This document shows positions 17,285 to 26,011 of a stretch of 64,000 bases of DNA, one piece after another. The notes under the pieces were generated by a model that was given only the letters and a program-made list of their open reading frames with translations, did not search any database and had not been told where the DNA came from. This stretch comes from Brevibacillus_D fluminis_A (lineage in GTDB: Bacteria > Bacillota > Bacilli > Brevibacillales > Brevibacillaceae): assembly GCF_052072235.1 (NCBI RefSeq), contig NZ_CM125436.1:4582001-4646000 (forward strand), in the 5' to 3' direction. The position numbers were made by a program, and so were the translations under genes. How positions within the stretch are numbered: position 1 is the first letter of the stretch; every line of letters starts with the position of its first letter.

Positions 17285-18433
17285 TCATCTACCTGCCTGC
17301 CGAATGGACAGCAGGCGCATGATCTGTTCGGTTCGCTCCGTCGCCCATTGGGCTGCATTTTCCATGGCTTCCTCGATGCCGCACGGTTTCGGTACGATGG
17401 GAAAAGCTGCCGTCAAGCCGAGCTGGTCCATCTGTGCGCCGGTCAGCTCCATGCCGCCGCACAAGGCAACCGTCGGCACGCGATGCTTTTGGGCAAGCGC
17501 GCATACGCCTGCAATCGCTTTGCCCGACAGCGTCTGCGCATCGAGGCGTCCCTCTCCCGTCACAACCAGGTCGGCATCGCGGACATGCTCCGCGAATCCG
17601 GTCGCTTCCATGACCAGCTCGATTCCCGGCTTGAATTCCGCTTGCAAAAATGCCATCCAGGCAGCGCCCATCCCGCCTGCGGCACCGCTTCCCGGACGCT
17701 CCCGCACGTCTACGCCAAGCACGGCAAAAAGGATGTCGCCGTACCGCATGAGCGCCCGATCCAGTTGGACCACCATCTCGGGCGTCGCGCCTTTTTGCGG
17801 GCCGAACACAGCCGATGCGCCTGACGGGCCGCACAGCGGATTCGTGACATCGCTTGCAACGATGAACGAACATTCTTGCAAACGTGCATCCAGTCCGGAC
17901 GGATCGAGGGAGCCGAGCTGTTCCAACGCTCCCCCGCTCGCACCTGCCGGGAGCAACTCCCCCTTTTGATCGTACAAACGGATGCCGAGCGCCTGCATCA
18001 TGCCCGCTCCACCGTCATTGGTGGCGCTTCCCCCAAGCCCGATAATAAAACGGCGGTAGCCCGCATCGAGCGCATGAAGCAGCAGCTCTCCTGTGCCAAA
18101 GCTTGTGGTACGCCACGGATTGCGTTCGGCCCACGCAAGCAGCGGCAGACCGGATGCTTGCGCCATTTCGATCACGACCGTCTTCTCGTCGCCCAAAACA
18201 CCATACGCCGCAGTGATCGGTCTTCCCAGCGGATCGTGTACCCGAACCTTTTGCGTGACGCCTCCGGTCGCATAGACCAGGCTTTCCATCGTGCCCTCTC
18301 CGCCATCTGCAAGCGGCAGCTCGACAACTTGGGCATCGGGACGGACTGCGAGGATGCCTTTACGGATCGCGGCACACAAATCGCGTGCCGTAATTGAGCC
18401 TTTGAATGAATCAGGTGCGACTACGATCTTCAT
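17285..18433 (-). CDS. Glycerate kinase (GarK/GlxK family)
   Basis: Phosphorylates D-glycerate with ATP. Family PF02595 features in order are MKIVVAPDSFKGSITA at the N-terminus, LPLADGGEGTMESL near 41, EMAQASGLPLL, GLGGSATNDGGAGMMQALG near 132, SDVTNPLCGPSGAS and the C-terminal VTGEGRLDAQTLSGKA. Length 382 is usual. The ATG at 18433 is preferred (AGGGGG six bases upstream) over an ATG two codons earlier that abuts the site. The next gene upstream, a GNAT, ends 25 bases before, so the two may be co-transcribed. A GntP permease relic lies nearby. Confidence 0.92.
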   Translation of the reverse strand: MKIVVAPDSFKGSITARDLCAAIRKGILAVRPDAQVVELPLADGGEGTMESLVYATGGVTQKVRVHDPLGRPITAAYGVLGDEKTVVIEMAQASGLPLLAWAERNPWRTTSFGTGELLLHALDAGYRRFIIGLGGSATNDGGAGMMQALGIRLYDQKGELLPAGASGGALEQLGSLDPSGLDARLQECSFIVASDVTNPLCGPSGASAVFGPQKGATPEMVVQLDRALMRYGDILFAVLGVDVRERPGSGAAGGMGAAWMAFLQAEFKPGIELVMEATGFAEHVRDADLVVTGEGRLDAQTLSGKAIAGVCALAQKHRVPTVALCGGMELTGAQMDQLGLTAAFPIVPKPCGIEEAMENAAQWATERTEQIMRLLSIRQAGR

Positions 18434-18458
18434 GTTCATCCCCCTGCCCGCTCGCGAC

Positions 18459-18923
18459 TCATAATTCTTTCGTCATGAAGACGCTGTTTTCGTCTGGCAC
18501 GTAATCGGCAAACGGCCCGCATTCCTGAAAACCGAAGCTCGCATACAACCGCCTTGCTGGCTCGAACGCAGCCATCGAGCCTGTTTCCAGGCTGAGCCGC
18601 CGATAGCCGCGGCGTTTGGCTTCCTCAATCACATGCTGCAGGATTCGCCCCGCGACACCTTTTCGCAAATGCGCGGATGCCGTTCGCATCGATTTGACCT
18701 CTCCGTGCAGGGCATCCAGCTCCTTGAGCGCCCCGCAGCCGAGCAGCTCGCCCTCTTCCCAAGCGCTCCAGAACGTGATCTCCGGCTTCCGCAGCCGGTC
18801 GAGGTTCAAGGCATGTATGCTTTCTGGCGGAGAATGCTGGGCCATATTTTGAAGATGCTCCCCGATTAACGCAGCCACTTCCGGACCAGTCAAATCATCT
18901 ATTTTAATATTCAGACCAAACAC
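18459..18923 (-). CDS. GNAT-family N-acetyltransferase (YsnE-like)
   Basis: A 154-residue single-domain acetyltransferase. The acetyl-CoA loop is HLRKGVAGRILQHVIEEAKRRG, followed by LSLETGSMAAFEPARRLYASFGF, which matches the YsnE/PhnO-like subgroup. The start is uncertain: the GTG at 18923 touches its GAGGGG site, while a CTG three codons later has better spacing and gives the usual N-terminus NIKIDDLTGPEV. The substrate is unknown. It lies 25 bases upstream of glycerate kinase on the same strand. Confidence 0.85.
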   Translation of the reverse strand: MFGLNIKIDDLTGPEVAALIGEHLQNMAQHSPPESIHALNLDRLRKPEITFWSAWEEGELLGCGALKELDALHGEVKSMRTASAHLRKGVAGRILQHVIEEAKRRGYRRLSLETGSMAAFEPARRLYASFGFQECGPFADYVPDENSVFMTKEL

Positions 18924-19010
18924 CCCTCAATCCCTGTTCGTTTCCCCCTACTTTACTGATTTTGTCAGCCACTTTCAACCACCGTGTTTGCTGCACAAGT
19001 TCCGGAAACG

Positions 19011-19031
19011 AAAAAGCGGGAACAGCCCGGC
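19011..19031 (-). terminator. Terminator of the YczE-like gene
   Basis: On the minus strand GCCGGG and CCCGC can pair (one bulged base) and run into TTTTT, three bases after the stop codon. Confidence 0.55.
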
Positions 19032-19033
19032 CT

Positions 19034-19735
19034 CTACCCTTTGATGAGGGTTGGATCTTCATCCGCTTTGCGATCCTTTGCCCGCTTAAACAAATAGGTG
19101 TACAGCTTGATATATTGCCCAACCAAAATCGCATTGATGATGGTCCCTTCGCGAATAAACTTGATCTCACCAAGGAAAATCAGACCGATGCATGCGGATA
19201 CCACCAGCAAGGAGCAATCGAAGATCGTCTTGATATTCCCCCACTTCATTTTGGTCCTTTTAAACAGGGTGTTCACAAACAAATCGACGGGGATCAGCAC
19301 CAGGTTCGCTTGAATCATGAGATACAACCCAAACGCCAACGCTGCATCCGCAACAGCCAGCAGCATCACTTTTGCATAATAGAGATCGATCTTGATAAAA
19401 CTGGTAATCAGCAGGTTCAGGTCCAAAAAAATGCTTAACGCCAAAGCTGGAATCAATCCGGCAAAATATTTTAGTTTAAAATCTTTCGGCAGGACCAGAT
19501 AGGCTCCCAGCAGCATGAGAAGCTCCAGGAGGAAAGAGAACGTTCCTTGCGACAGTTGAGGGAAAATGACGGTCATGGTCCTTGTAAGACTGCTCTGCGG
19601 CGAGATCCCGATTCCTGCCCGAATCGCCAAACTGATGCCAAGAGTCAATATATAAATGCCAACTAAATAAATGATCCACCGCTTTGTCAAACTGGAATTG
19701 TTTTGCAGTTCGGTACTGTCCGTATATTTTTGCAT
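19034..19735 (-). CDS. YczE/YyaS/YitT-type integral membrane protein
   Basis: A 233-residue protein with five to six membrane segments, opening with a polar tail and IYLVGIYILTLGISLAIRAGIGISPQSS, the conserved start of the YczE/YyaS family (LGxxLxxxAGxGxSPW-like). The second half contains VLIPVDLFVNTLF and WGNIKTIFDCSLLVVSACIGLIFLG. Start ATG at 19735 follows AGAGGG by 7 bases. The role of such proteins is not defined. The adjacent adenine-deaminase-like gene ends 220 bases upstream on the same strand, and no clear terminator separates them. Confidence 0.8.
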   Translation of the reverse strand: MQKYTDSTELQNNSSLTKRWIIYLVGIYILTLGISLAIRAGIGISPQSSLTRTMTVIFPQLSQGTFSFLLELLMLLGAYLVLPKDFKLKYFAGLIPALALSIFLDLNLLITSFIKIDLYYAKVMLLAVADAALAFGLYLMIQANLVLIPVDLFVNTLFKRTKMKWGNIKTIFDCSLLVVSACIGLIFLGEIKFIREGTIINAILVGQYIKLYTYLFKRAKDRKADEDPTLIKG

Positions 19736-19955
19736 CAACCATCCCTCTTTCTTTCACTGACTGTTTTAAAGAGCAGGCTTCGAGTCGCAGCAACGCTGGG
19801 AACGCTTTCGAAAAGGTGCTCCATTCTCCCAGGCGGTGTTCTCGCCAAACGCCATCCCCGCAAAGAACGGGAGCACGCTTCCGATTTTCAAGACGCTTTC
19901 GTTTCAATTTTAGGATAATTACGACATTTTAAAAAAAGCTTGTCCCAACCTCCTT

Positions 19956-21683
19956 TTATTTCATGAAGCGGAAACGATGCAGCGAAATAAACAGGCTCAA
20001 CAGCTTGTTCACCACCGGCTCCCCCGCGTTGCGGTTCCCCATTTCTTCCAAGGCGGCATCGATCGCAGCCGCGCTTGCGGTCAGTTCATTCACGGTCATA
20101 TTTGTCATCATGCCATAAATTTCGATCGGCATCACGCTTTTTGGCGTCTTGTTGTCCGTGACGATGCACGCGCCCGAATACCGATCGACCTCTTTTGCGC
20201 AGTAGCACATTTCATCGCTGTCTTGCCCGACGACAACAAAATAAGGGATCGGAGCTGGCCAGGAGGTTGCTACGGCACCGCGCTCGATCGAAACACCTTT
20301 AAACAAGCCGTTTACAACATGGCGTTTTCCGTCTGCATAGCGGCGAATGACCGAGAGGCGGCTCAGCCGTTCCCCTTCATATTCCGGAACGATCTTGCCC
20401 TCGTTGATCGGCACCCATACTTCCTGGTAAAACTTCGCGTGCCCGCGGCCATATACGTCAAACAAGTAGACTTTTGCCTTCGTGCCGTCCTCCGAAACCT
20501 CTAACGGTACCAAATCCAACTGCTCCGGCGTCAAATCATCCAAGCCTGCGATGCCTTTCGTGCACATGCCCGAGTAATCGATCTCCACATGTTTCAGCAT
20601 CTTTTTGTCTTGTGCAATCAGCTCGCCGTCTTTAAATACATACAGCGGATTGATTTTCGACAAGCTGTCGGTCAGGACGATGTCTGCGAAGCGCCCCGGC
20701 GTCAAGGAGCCGATGAGATGGTCCATATGATAGGATTTGGCTGTGTTGTAGGTAGCCATTTTGATCGCCTTGATCGGGTGAATCCCCATCTGTGTGCAAA
20801 GCGAAATAATCCAGTCCATATGCCCCATTTTCAGCAGGCGTTCAATCGAGATGTTGTCGGTGCACAGCATGAAATTTTCTGTTGGGAACTTGCGGTCGAC
20901 AATCGCGCGGAGCAAAGTTTTGATCACTTCACTGCTGCCGACGCCGAACTTGATTTGCGTAGGGAAGCCGTAGCGAATGCTTTTTTCGATATCGTCCCCA
21001 TTCCAGACATCATGATTGTTGGATACGCCAATCGCCGGCAAATAATTTAACACCATATCGGGAAGCGCGGTCAAACCCCAATGCCCATTCATGAATCCGC
21101 CTTTTTCCCGTACCCAGGCGGCTTTTTGGAAGTCATCCTCATCCCCCTTGCTGTATGTAAAATGCTCGAATTCGCCCAAGCCGATCACCGGCTCCATCTC
21201 CAACACTTCTTTTGTGACCCAAGCGGCTGTTTTTTTGCCAGGCGCGAATGCGTAGAGTCGGTAAGGAAGCTTGTCATAATCGCGGAACAAGTTTTGGGCA
21301 GCACGCACCCCGTCCTCACCGGCCGCGCTCAGAAGGTCCAGACACTCCGCAAAGATGGTTGTTGTACCGCATGGCACCATCGCCTCGGCAAGCGCAGTCG
21401 GGTGTGCCAGCTGCGATTCAAAATGCAGGTGGGCATCAATCAGCCCCGGAATCGCATAAAGCCCCTGTCCATCAAAAACTTCTTTCACCTTGACGATCGA
21501 TTCATCCGGATTCAGCGCAACAATGCGTTTGTCATAGATGAGCAACGATCCGTGATAGACCGTCTCCCCATGCACATCCAGGATGTTCACATTCTTTACG
21601 AGCAGGTCCGCTTCTTTTTCGCCATGCAGCACATCAAAGATCGCGCGGACTTTTTCAAGATGATTCGTTTCTGTTTGTTTCAT
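19956..21683 (-). CDS. Adenine deaminase-like amidohydrolase
   Basis: A 575-residue metal-dependent amidohydrolase of the Ade family: N-terminal composite domain DLLVKNVNILDVHGETVYHG, metal site PGLIDAHLHFESQL near 75 (HxH), then EFEHF, C-terminal ATYNTAKSYHMDHLIGSLTPGRFADIVLTD and the adenine_deam_C region with its MPIEIYGMMTN end. True adenine deaminases usually show an AGHAPGL-like motif where this protein has NGHWGLTALPD, so its substrate may differ. Upstream lie three copies of a LacI-type operator and then the LacI-family gene, so control by that regulator is very likely. Start ATG has a GGGGAG site at good spacing. Confidence 0.82.
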   Translation of the reverse strand: MKQTETNHLEKVRAIFDVLHGEKEADLLVKNVNILDVHGETVYHGSLLIYDKRIVALNPDESIVKVKEVFDGQGLYAIPGLIDAHLHFESQLAHPTALAEAMVPCGTTTIFAECLDLLSAAGEDGVRAAQNLFRDYDKLPYRLYAFAPGKKTAAWVTKEVLEMEPVIGLGEFEHFTYSKGDEDDFQKAAWVREKGGFMNGHWGLTALPDMVLNYLPAIGVSNNHDVWNGDDIEKSIRYGFPTQIKFGVGSSEVIKTLLRAIVDRKFPTENFMLCTDNISIERLLKMGHMDWIISLCTQMGIHPIKAIKMATYNTAKSYHMDHLIGSLTPGRFADIVLTDSLSKINPLYVFKDGELIAQDKKMLKHVEIDYSGMCTKGIAGLDDLTPEQLDLVPLEVSEDGTKAKVYLFDVYGRGHAKFYQEVWVPINEGKIVPEYEGERLSRLSVIRRYADGKRHVVNGLFKGVSIERGAVATSWPAPIPYFVVVGQDSDEMCYCAKEVDRYSGACIVTDNKTPKSVMPIEIYGMMTNMTVNELTASAAAIDAALEEMGNRNAGEPVVNKLLSLFISLHRFRFMK

Positions 21684-21767
21684 TGTTTGTTCTCCCCTTC
21701 TGTGTTTTTCTCATATATAAGCAGAGCTGGGCTCTGAACTTATCGGAGTGAATGATGATTCTCGCTT

Positions 21768-21781
21768 ATTAAACGTTTAAC
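21768..21781. promoter_or_regulatory. LacI-type operator 1 (TTAAACGTTTAA core)
   Basis: Palindrome with central AAACGTTT, 85 bases before the amidohydrolase start. The same core recurs at 21888, 21990, 23052 and 23065. Confidence 0.75.
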
Positions 21782-21887
21782 TTGATCGGGTGTTTTTCCG
21801 GTTACGGTTTCTTCTCCCCTGAAAAAACGATTTCATTTTCATTCATCAGTGGTGCCGCGAACAGCGGCATGGAAGTCTTATCTCATT

Positions 21888-21901
21888 GTTAAACGTTTAT
21901 C
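21888..21901. promoter_or_regulatory. LacI-type operator 2
   Basis: GTTAAACGTTTATC, identical over 14 bases to operator 3. It lies 120 bases from operator 1 in the intergenic region before the amidohydrolase gene. Confidence 0.75.
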
Positions 21902-21989
21902 TTGCAGTGCAATTGTCTTCCGAGCCTCACTTCCACCGTTTGTGACTACGTTTCTTTCTGTGACTCGCCATCGTCACACTCCATCTTTT

Positions 21990-22003
21990 GTTAAACGTTT
22001 ATC
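21990..22003. promoter_or_regulatory. LacI-type operator 3
   Basis: GTTAAACGTTTATC again, 102 bases from operator 2 and about 50 bases past the lacI-family stop codon. Spaced copies suggest looping. Confidence 0.75.
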
Positions 22004-22023
22004 CAACATCCGCTTTCAAAACC

Positions 22024-22060
22024 ACCTGATTTTTCGCCTTTCCTTCACGAAAAATCAGGC
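22024..22060 (-). terminator. Hairpin overlapping the end of the LacI-family gene
   Basis: CCTGATTTTTCG (22025-22036) pairs perfectly with CGAAAAATCAGG (22048-22059). The arm contains the TGA stop codon. A terminal T-run is weak, so it may end transcription partly or stabilise the mRNA. Confidence 0.55.
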
Positions 22061-23032
22061 GGATTTGCGCACCACGATGAACGGTTCCAAAACCGTAACC
22101 GATTCAAACGCTTGTTTTCGAATCTGGCTGAGAATGATCTCTGCGCTGCGAATGCCTAATTCCCGGTTCTGCAAATCTACACAAGTAAGCTCCGGCGTAG
22201 AAATTTGCGAGATCAGCGAATTTCCCAAGCTCACAACCGCGATCTCCTCGCTGATGCGAATCTCCTGATCCACCAATGCCTTGGTCAAATAGACGGCGCT
22301 CATTTCATTGAGTACAAATACACCATCGATGTTGTTTTCGCGCAAGGCAGGAATGCATGATTTTGACAGGTCCATCCCGTCTTCGATCTCGATCAACAGC
22401 GGCTTGTGCTCACTGTTGGCCGCTTGATGATACCCTTCCAAAAAATAGCCCAGCAAATCGTCAGGCAGCTTTTTATGAACGAAAGCAATTCGTTGTTTCC
22501 CGTTGGACAGCAACTGCTCTGCCCCCAGCTTGCCCGCCTGGACCAAATCCGGGTACACCAAAGGAAAGCCGCTGTACGGCATGCATCGATTGACATAGAC
22601 AACGGGAATCTCCCATCCCACTGCGTTGTGGATGCTCTCGCGAAAAGAAGTATCCGAAAACAAGCCGATGAAAATGATGCCCGCGATCATATTTTCGCGC
22701 ATAAGCTGAAGGATTTCATCTTCGCTTAGATTGAGATTGTCGACTTCATAGATAAAGAGATTATAGTGATGCTTTCCCAAGGTTTGACTGATGCCGGAGG
22801 TGATCTCGGAATAATACAGGTTGTTGATCTTCGGCAAAATGACCGCGACATTGAAGGTTTCCTTGCGCTTCAACGCTTTGGCAACCACATTGGGCACATA
22901 TCCCAGTTCCTTGATTGCGAGCTGTATGCGTTCTTCTGTTTCTTTTTTGACCGTCATGTCGGCGCTCAAGTATTTCGACACCGTACAAACGCTTACATTC
23001 GCATGTTTGGCAATGTCTTTTAGCGTAGCCAT
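22055..23032 (-). CDS. LacI/GalR-family transcriptional regulator
   Basis: The 325-residue protein starts MATLKDIAKHANVSVCTVSK, a standard LacI helix-turn-helix, with the hinge YVPNVVAKALKRKET and a periplasmic-binding-type effector domain (VAVILPKINNLYYSEITSGI; VYVNRCMPYSGFPLVYPD; HKKLPDDLLGYFLEGY). Its promoter region holds two abutting copies of the AAACGTTT/AATCGTTT operator and the gene downstream is preceded by three more, so it probably represses itself and the amidohydrolase. GGGAGG lies at good distance from the ATG. The effector is unknown; a purine-related ligand would fit the neighbour. Confidence 0.92.
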   Translation of the reverse strand: MATLKDIAKHANVSVCTVSKYLSADMTVKKETEERIQLAIKELGYVPNVVAKALKRKETFNVAVILPKINNLYYSEITSGISQTLGKHHYNLFIYEVDNLNLSEDEILQLMRENMIAGIIFIGLFSDTSFRESIHNAVGWEIPVVYVNRCMPYSGFPLVYPDLVQAGKLGAEQLLSNGKQRIAFVHKKLPDDLLGYFLEGYHQAANSEHKPLLIEIEDGMDLSKSCIPALRENNIDGVFVLNEMSAVYLTKALVDQEIRISEEIAVVSLGNSLISQISTPELTCVDLQNRELGIRSAEIILSQIRKQAFESVTVLEPFIVVRKSA

Positions 23033-23051
23033 GTGAAACCTCCCTGCTGCA

Positions 23052-23078
23052 GATAAACGTTTACGTTAATCGTTTATC
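23052..23078. promoter_or_regulatory. Tandem LacI-type operators 4 and 5
   Basis: GATAAACGTTTACG (23052-23065) runs straight into GTTAATCGTTTATC (23065-23078). Both match the operator consensus GATAAACGWTTAAC deduced from the three downstream sites. They stand 20-46 bases before the regulator start codon and fit autorepression. Confidence 0.75.
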
Positions 23079-23142
23079 TTTGTTCAGAAATATATCATGC
23101 ATCCGAATGAATTGCAAGAAAATTCTATGAACATGCACAAAG

Positions 23143-23185
23143 CGAAACGGCCTTGGTCCCACGGTATGGAAGGACGAAGGCCGCT
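23143..23185 (-). terminator. Terminator of mqo
   Basis: CGGCCTTGGTCC (23148-23159) pairs with GGACGAAGGCCG (23172-23183) with one mismatch; the minus-strand tail is T-rich (TTTCGCTTTG). It lies 30 bases past the mqo stop. Confidence 0.65.
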
Positions 23186-23211
23186 TGCCTTATGATTCGG
23201 TTTTGACCCGT

Positions 23212-24714
23212 CTACTTGGAAAGAGCCAGTTCTTTGCTCAGTTCAAGCGTACGGTCTGTGGACGTATGAATTTCCTGAATCAGCTCTGGGTGTTCCATCA
23301 GTGACACGCCGTACGTTGGAATCATTTCTTTTAATTTCGGTTCCCACGCATTGATATGCTGCGGGAAGCATTTTTTGATTAACTCAAGCATGACGGAAAC
23401 AGCGGTAGAAGCACCCGGAGAAGCCCCCAGCAATGCAGCGATCGAACCATCCGCCGCAGTAATGACTTCCGTACCGAATTGAAGCGTACCTTTGCCGCCT
23501 GCTTCTGTATCTTTGATCACTTGTACGCGTTGACCCGCTACGACCAAATCCCAATCCTCGCTTTTCGCGTTCGGGATGAACTCGCGCAGCTCTTCCATAC
23601 GCTGTTCTTTCGAGAGCATGACTTGCTGGATCAAGTATTTTGTCAAAGCCATCTCTTTCGCGCCTGCCGCCAACATCGTCAAGACGTTATTCGGTTTGAC
23701 AGAAGTGATTAAATCGAACATGGAACCCGTTTTCAAGAACTTGGGCGAGAAGCCGGCAAACGGTCCGAATAACAACGATTTTTTGTTGTCGATATAACGT
23801 GTGTCAAGATGCGGCACAGACATTGGCGGCGCACCAACTTTAGCCTTGCCGTATACTTTTGCATGATGCTGCGCGATAACATCCGGATTGTTGCACACCA
23901 TAAAAATTCCGCTTACCGGGAATCCGCCAATATGCTTCCCTTCCGGAATACCCGATTTTTGCAGCAAATGCAGGCTTCCGCCGCCACCGCCGATAAAGAC
24001 GAATTTGGCTGCATGGCGTTGGACGACGCCATTTTTGAGGTTCTTCACTTTCAATTCCCACGAGCCGTCGCTGGTACGTTTAAGATCATCGACACTATGC
24101 TCGTATTTGACCTCAACGTTTTTTCTTTGCAAGTGATCAAACAACATGCGTGTTAACGCACCGAAGTTGACATCCGTTCCCGAGTCGATTTTTGTTGCTG
24201 CGATCGGCTCATTCGATGTACGGTCTGTCATCACAAGTGGAAGCCATTCCGCCAACTTTTTCGGATCATCGGAAAATTCCATACCTTGGAACAAAGGATT
24301 GTTCGACATTGCCTCAAAACGCTTTTTCAAAAACTTTACATTTTGTTCCCCTTGGACCAAGCTCATATGCGGCAATGGCATGATAAAGTCCTGCGGGTTG
24401 CGGATCAGCTTGCTGTTGACAAGATAGGACCAAAACTGTTTAGAAACCTGAAACTGCTCATTGATTTTAATCGCTTTGCTAATATCTATCGATCCGTCAG
24501 GTTTCTCGCTCGTGTAGTTCAGCTCGCACAGTGCAGCATGTCCAGTTCCCGCATTATTCCATTCGTTGGAACTTTCCTCACCTGCGCTTGCAAGCTTCTC
24601 AAACACTGTAATCTCCCAGTCTGGTACTAATTCCTTCAGCAGTGACCCTAAAGTCGCACTCATGATTCCGGCACCAATTAAGATAACGTCTGTTTTGATT
24701 TGTCTGTTACTCAT
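23212..24714 (-). CDS. mqo: Malate:quinone oxidoreductase
   Basis: FAD-dependent membrane-peripheral enzyme that oxidises malate to oxaloacetate and passes electrons to quinone. The 500-residue protein matches the Mqo family (PF06039) across its length: DVILIGAGIMSATLGSLLKE with the FAD-binding glycines, NEWNNAGTGHAALCELNYT, KFVFIGGGGGSLHLLQKSGI, GGFPVSGIFMVC, LDTRYIDNKKSLLFGPFAGF and the C-terminal LLGASPGASTAVSVMLELI. It is a single gene with a terminator. The leader carries two inverted repeats (24788-24808 and 24835-24849). Confidence 0.95.
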   Translation of the reverse strand: MSNRQIKTDVILIGAGIMSATLGSLLKELVPDWEITVFEKLASAGEESSNEWNNAGTGHAALCELNYTSEKPDGSIDISKAIKINEQFQVSKQFWSYLVNSKLIRNPQDFIMPLPHMSLVQGEQNVKFLKKRFEAMSNNPLFQGMEFSDDPKKLAEWLPLVMTDRTSNEPIAATKIDSGTDVNFGALTRMLFDHLQRKNVEVKYEHSVDDLKRTSDGSWELKVKNLKNGVVQRHAAKFVFIGGGGGSLHLLQKSGIPEGKHIGGFPVSGIFMVCNNPDVIAQHHAKVYGKAKVGAPPMSVPHLDTRYIDNKKSLLFGPFAGFSPKFLKTGSMFDLITSVKPNNVLTMLAAGAKEMALTKYLIQQVMLSKEQRMEELREFIPNAKSEDWDLVVAGQRVQVIKDTEAGGKGTLQFGTEVITAADGSIAALLGASPGASTAVSVMLELIKKCFPQHINAWEPKLKEMIPTYGVSLMEHPELIQEIHTSTDRTLELSKELALSK

Positions 24715-25139
24715 TTTTACCGTCCTAACGCGCTAGTATTTGAAGAAAAGATGTAGGCGCTCCTGATTAGCCTTTGACAGCAAACAGGGTGCGACCTAGT
24801 TACGCACCTTTTCTGGATGAATGTTTACCTGCTTATAGTGTAACACTATTGTTGAGAGATTAAAATATTTACTATTATATGACAGCAAAATGCTGTATGA
24901 AAGCTGATAATCGTTAGAAGTCTCACGCTGTTTTAGGCAGGAATTAGGGGATAAGCACGGGATTTTGGGGAAAATGTGTGGAATTTCGCGGAAAAAGTGA
25001 GTGCAAATGTAAAGGTGAATTTTATTTATGTTACAATTATTCGCACGATTCTGCTGATTTATGTCTCCTAATTGTGGAGATTATGACAAAAATAACAGGG
25101 ATAGGATTTCGACTAAAAACGACTGCCTCGGTTAAAATG
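24715..25139. other. Gene-free stretch with two inverted repeats in the mqo leader region
   Basis: GGTGCG-N9-CGCACC (24788-24808) would form a hairpin in the mqo leader RNA. ATAGTGTAACACTAT (24835-24849) is a perfect 15-base palindrome suited to a dimeric repressor. The rest is AT-rich with no convincing reading frame. Confidence 0.5.
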
Positions 25140-25166
25140 CAAGCCACTCCGGTTCGAGTGGCTACT
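25140..25166 (-). terminator. Terminator of the VOC-family gene
   Basis: AGCCACTC (25142-25149) pairs with GAGTGGCT (25156-25163) around six bases, just after the stop codon; the minus-strand tail TGCATTTTAA is modest. Confidence 0.65.
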
Positions 25167-25171
25167 TTATT

Positions 25172-25567
25172 TTAGAATCCGTTATGCTGTAGGAGATCCC
25201 AACGATTTCCGTAAAGATCTTCAAACACAACCTCAACTCCCCAAGGCACCTCTTTCGGTTCTCCGAAAAATTTTACTCCGTTTGCCTTCATTTTCTCATA
25301 ATCGCGTTTGCAATCGTCGGTTTGAACGACCATAAACACGTGGTTCGCAGCCTGATTGCCGATCCTCTTCCTTTTTTCATCCGTATCCGCTTCCACGAAA
25401 ACAATTGCTGTTTCAGCATCTTTCGAGGGAGCAACGGTGACCCAGCGGAATCCGTTGCCAAATGCGTTGTCGGTTATTAATACAAACCCCGCCTTGTTGA
25501 TATAAAAATCAATGGCTTCATCAAAGTTTTTTACCAACAAGGTTACATGTCCGATTTTTTTGTTCAT
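25172..25567 (-). CDS. VOC (glyoxalase/dioxygenase-fold) family protein
   Basis: A 131-residue single-unit VOC protein: KIGHVTLLVKNFDEAIDFYINKAGF at the start, NHVFMVVQTDDC in the middle and EVVFEDLYGNRWDLLQ at the end, the usual beta-alpha-beta-beta-beta order. Metal-site positions include His near residue 7 and Glu in VVFED. Substrate and role unknown; such proteins act as isomerases, dioxygenases or resistance proteins. A GGAGTGATCAC site precedes the ATG. It lies at the left border of an AT-rich segment. Confidence 0.85.
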   Translation of the reverse strand: MNKKIGHVTLLVKNFDEAIDFYINKAGFVLITDNAFGNGFRWVTVAPSKDAETAIVFVEADTDEKRKRIGNQAANHVFMVVQTDDCKRDYEKMKANGVKFFGEPKEVPWGVEVVFEDLYGNRWDLLQHNGF

Positions 25568-26011
25568 GTGATCACTCCTTTGATTGACTCGTTACGAAAC
25601 GATTGATTCCTCCTGATCGAAGCATTGGTTTCCATTTACAATGTGACTGTAAATCCTACCGTTTATTCACATTCGAACGCTTTACGTTAGAAAACCTGGC
25701 TACGCTATGCTTTTTGGCGTAGCCGCGGTTGCCCTTATACTGGATAAGAATTTTATGAATTTTTATCTGTATAAATATCTAAGTAATGGTAAATCAAGAT
25801 ATTCTTCTTGTTTTGTCTTGAGTGGAGAGATAAAATGTAAAAGTTGTTACCATAAAAGGTAATGTAACCCATAATAAAACAATTCCTTCGACACGATAGT
25901 GTGATCTAACCTCGAATCAACACAATGTCATAGGATGAAAGAATATCAATAGTTTACAGATTCAAAGTTTCGCGTAAAACAATTTAAATATAATGTGTAG
26001 GGGATATTTTC
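25568..26011. other. AT-rich gene-free stretch
   Basis: No supportable coding region. A hairpin GGCTACGC/GCGTAGCC stands at 25698-25724. Base composition turns AT-rich here and stays so until about 31.7 kb. Confidence 0.5.

Noticed and set aside
24978..25175. 65-codon plus-strand frame in the mqo upstream region
   Set aside because: No ribosome site, no motif, and it runs through the terminator of the VOC gene.
25989..25994. TATAAT before the WG-repeat gene
   Set aside because: Only 17 bases from the start codon, so transcription would begin inside the ribosome site; no -35 at proper distance.
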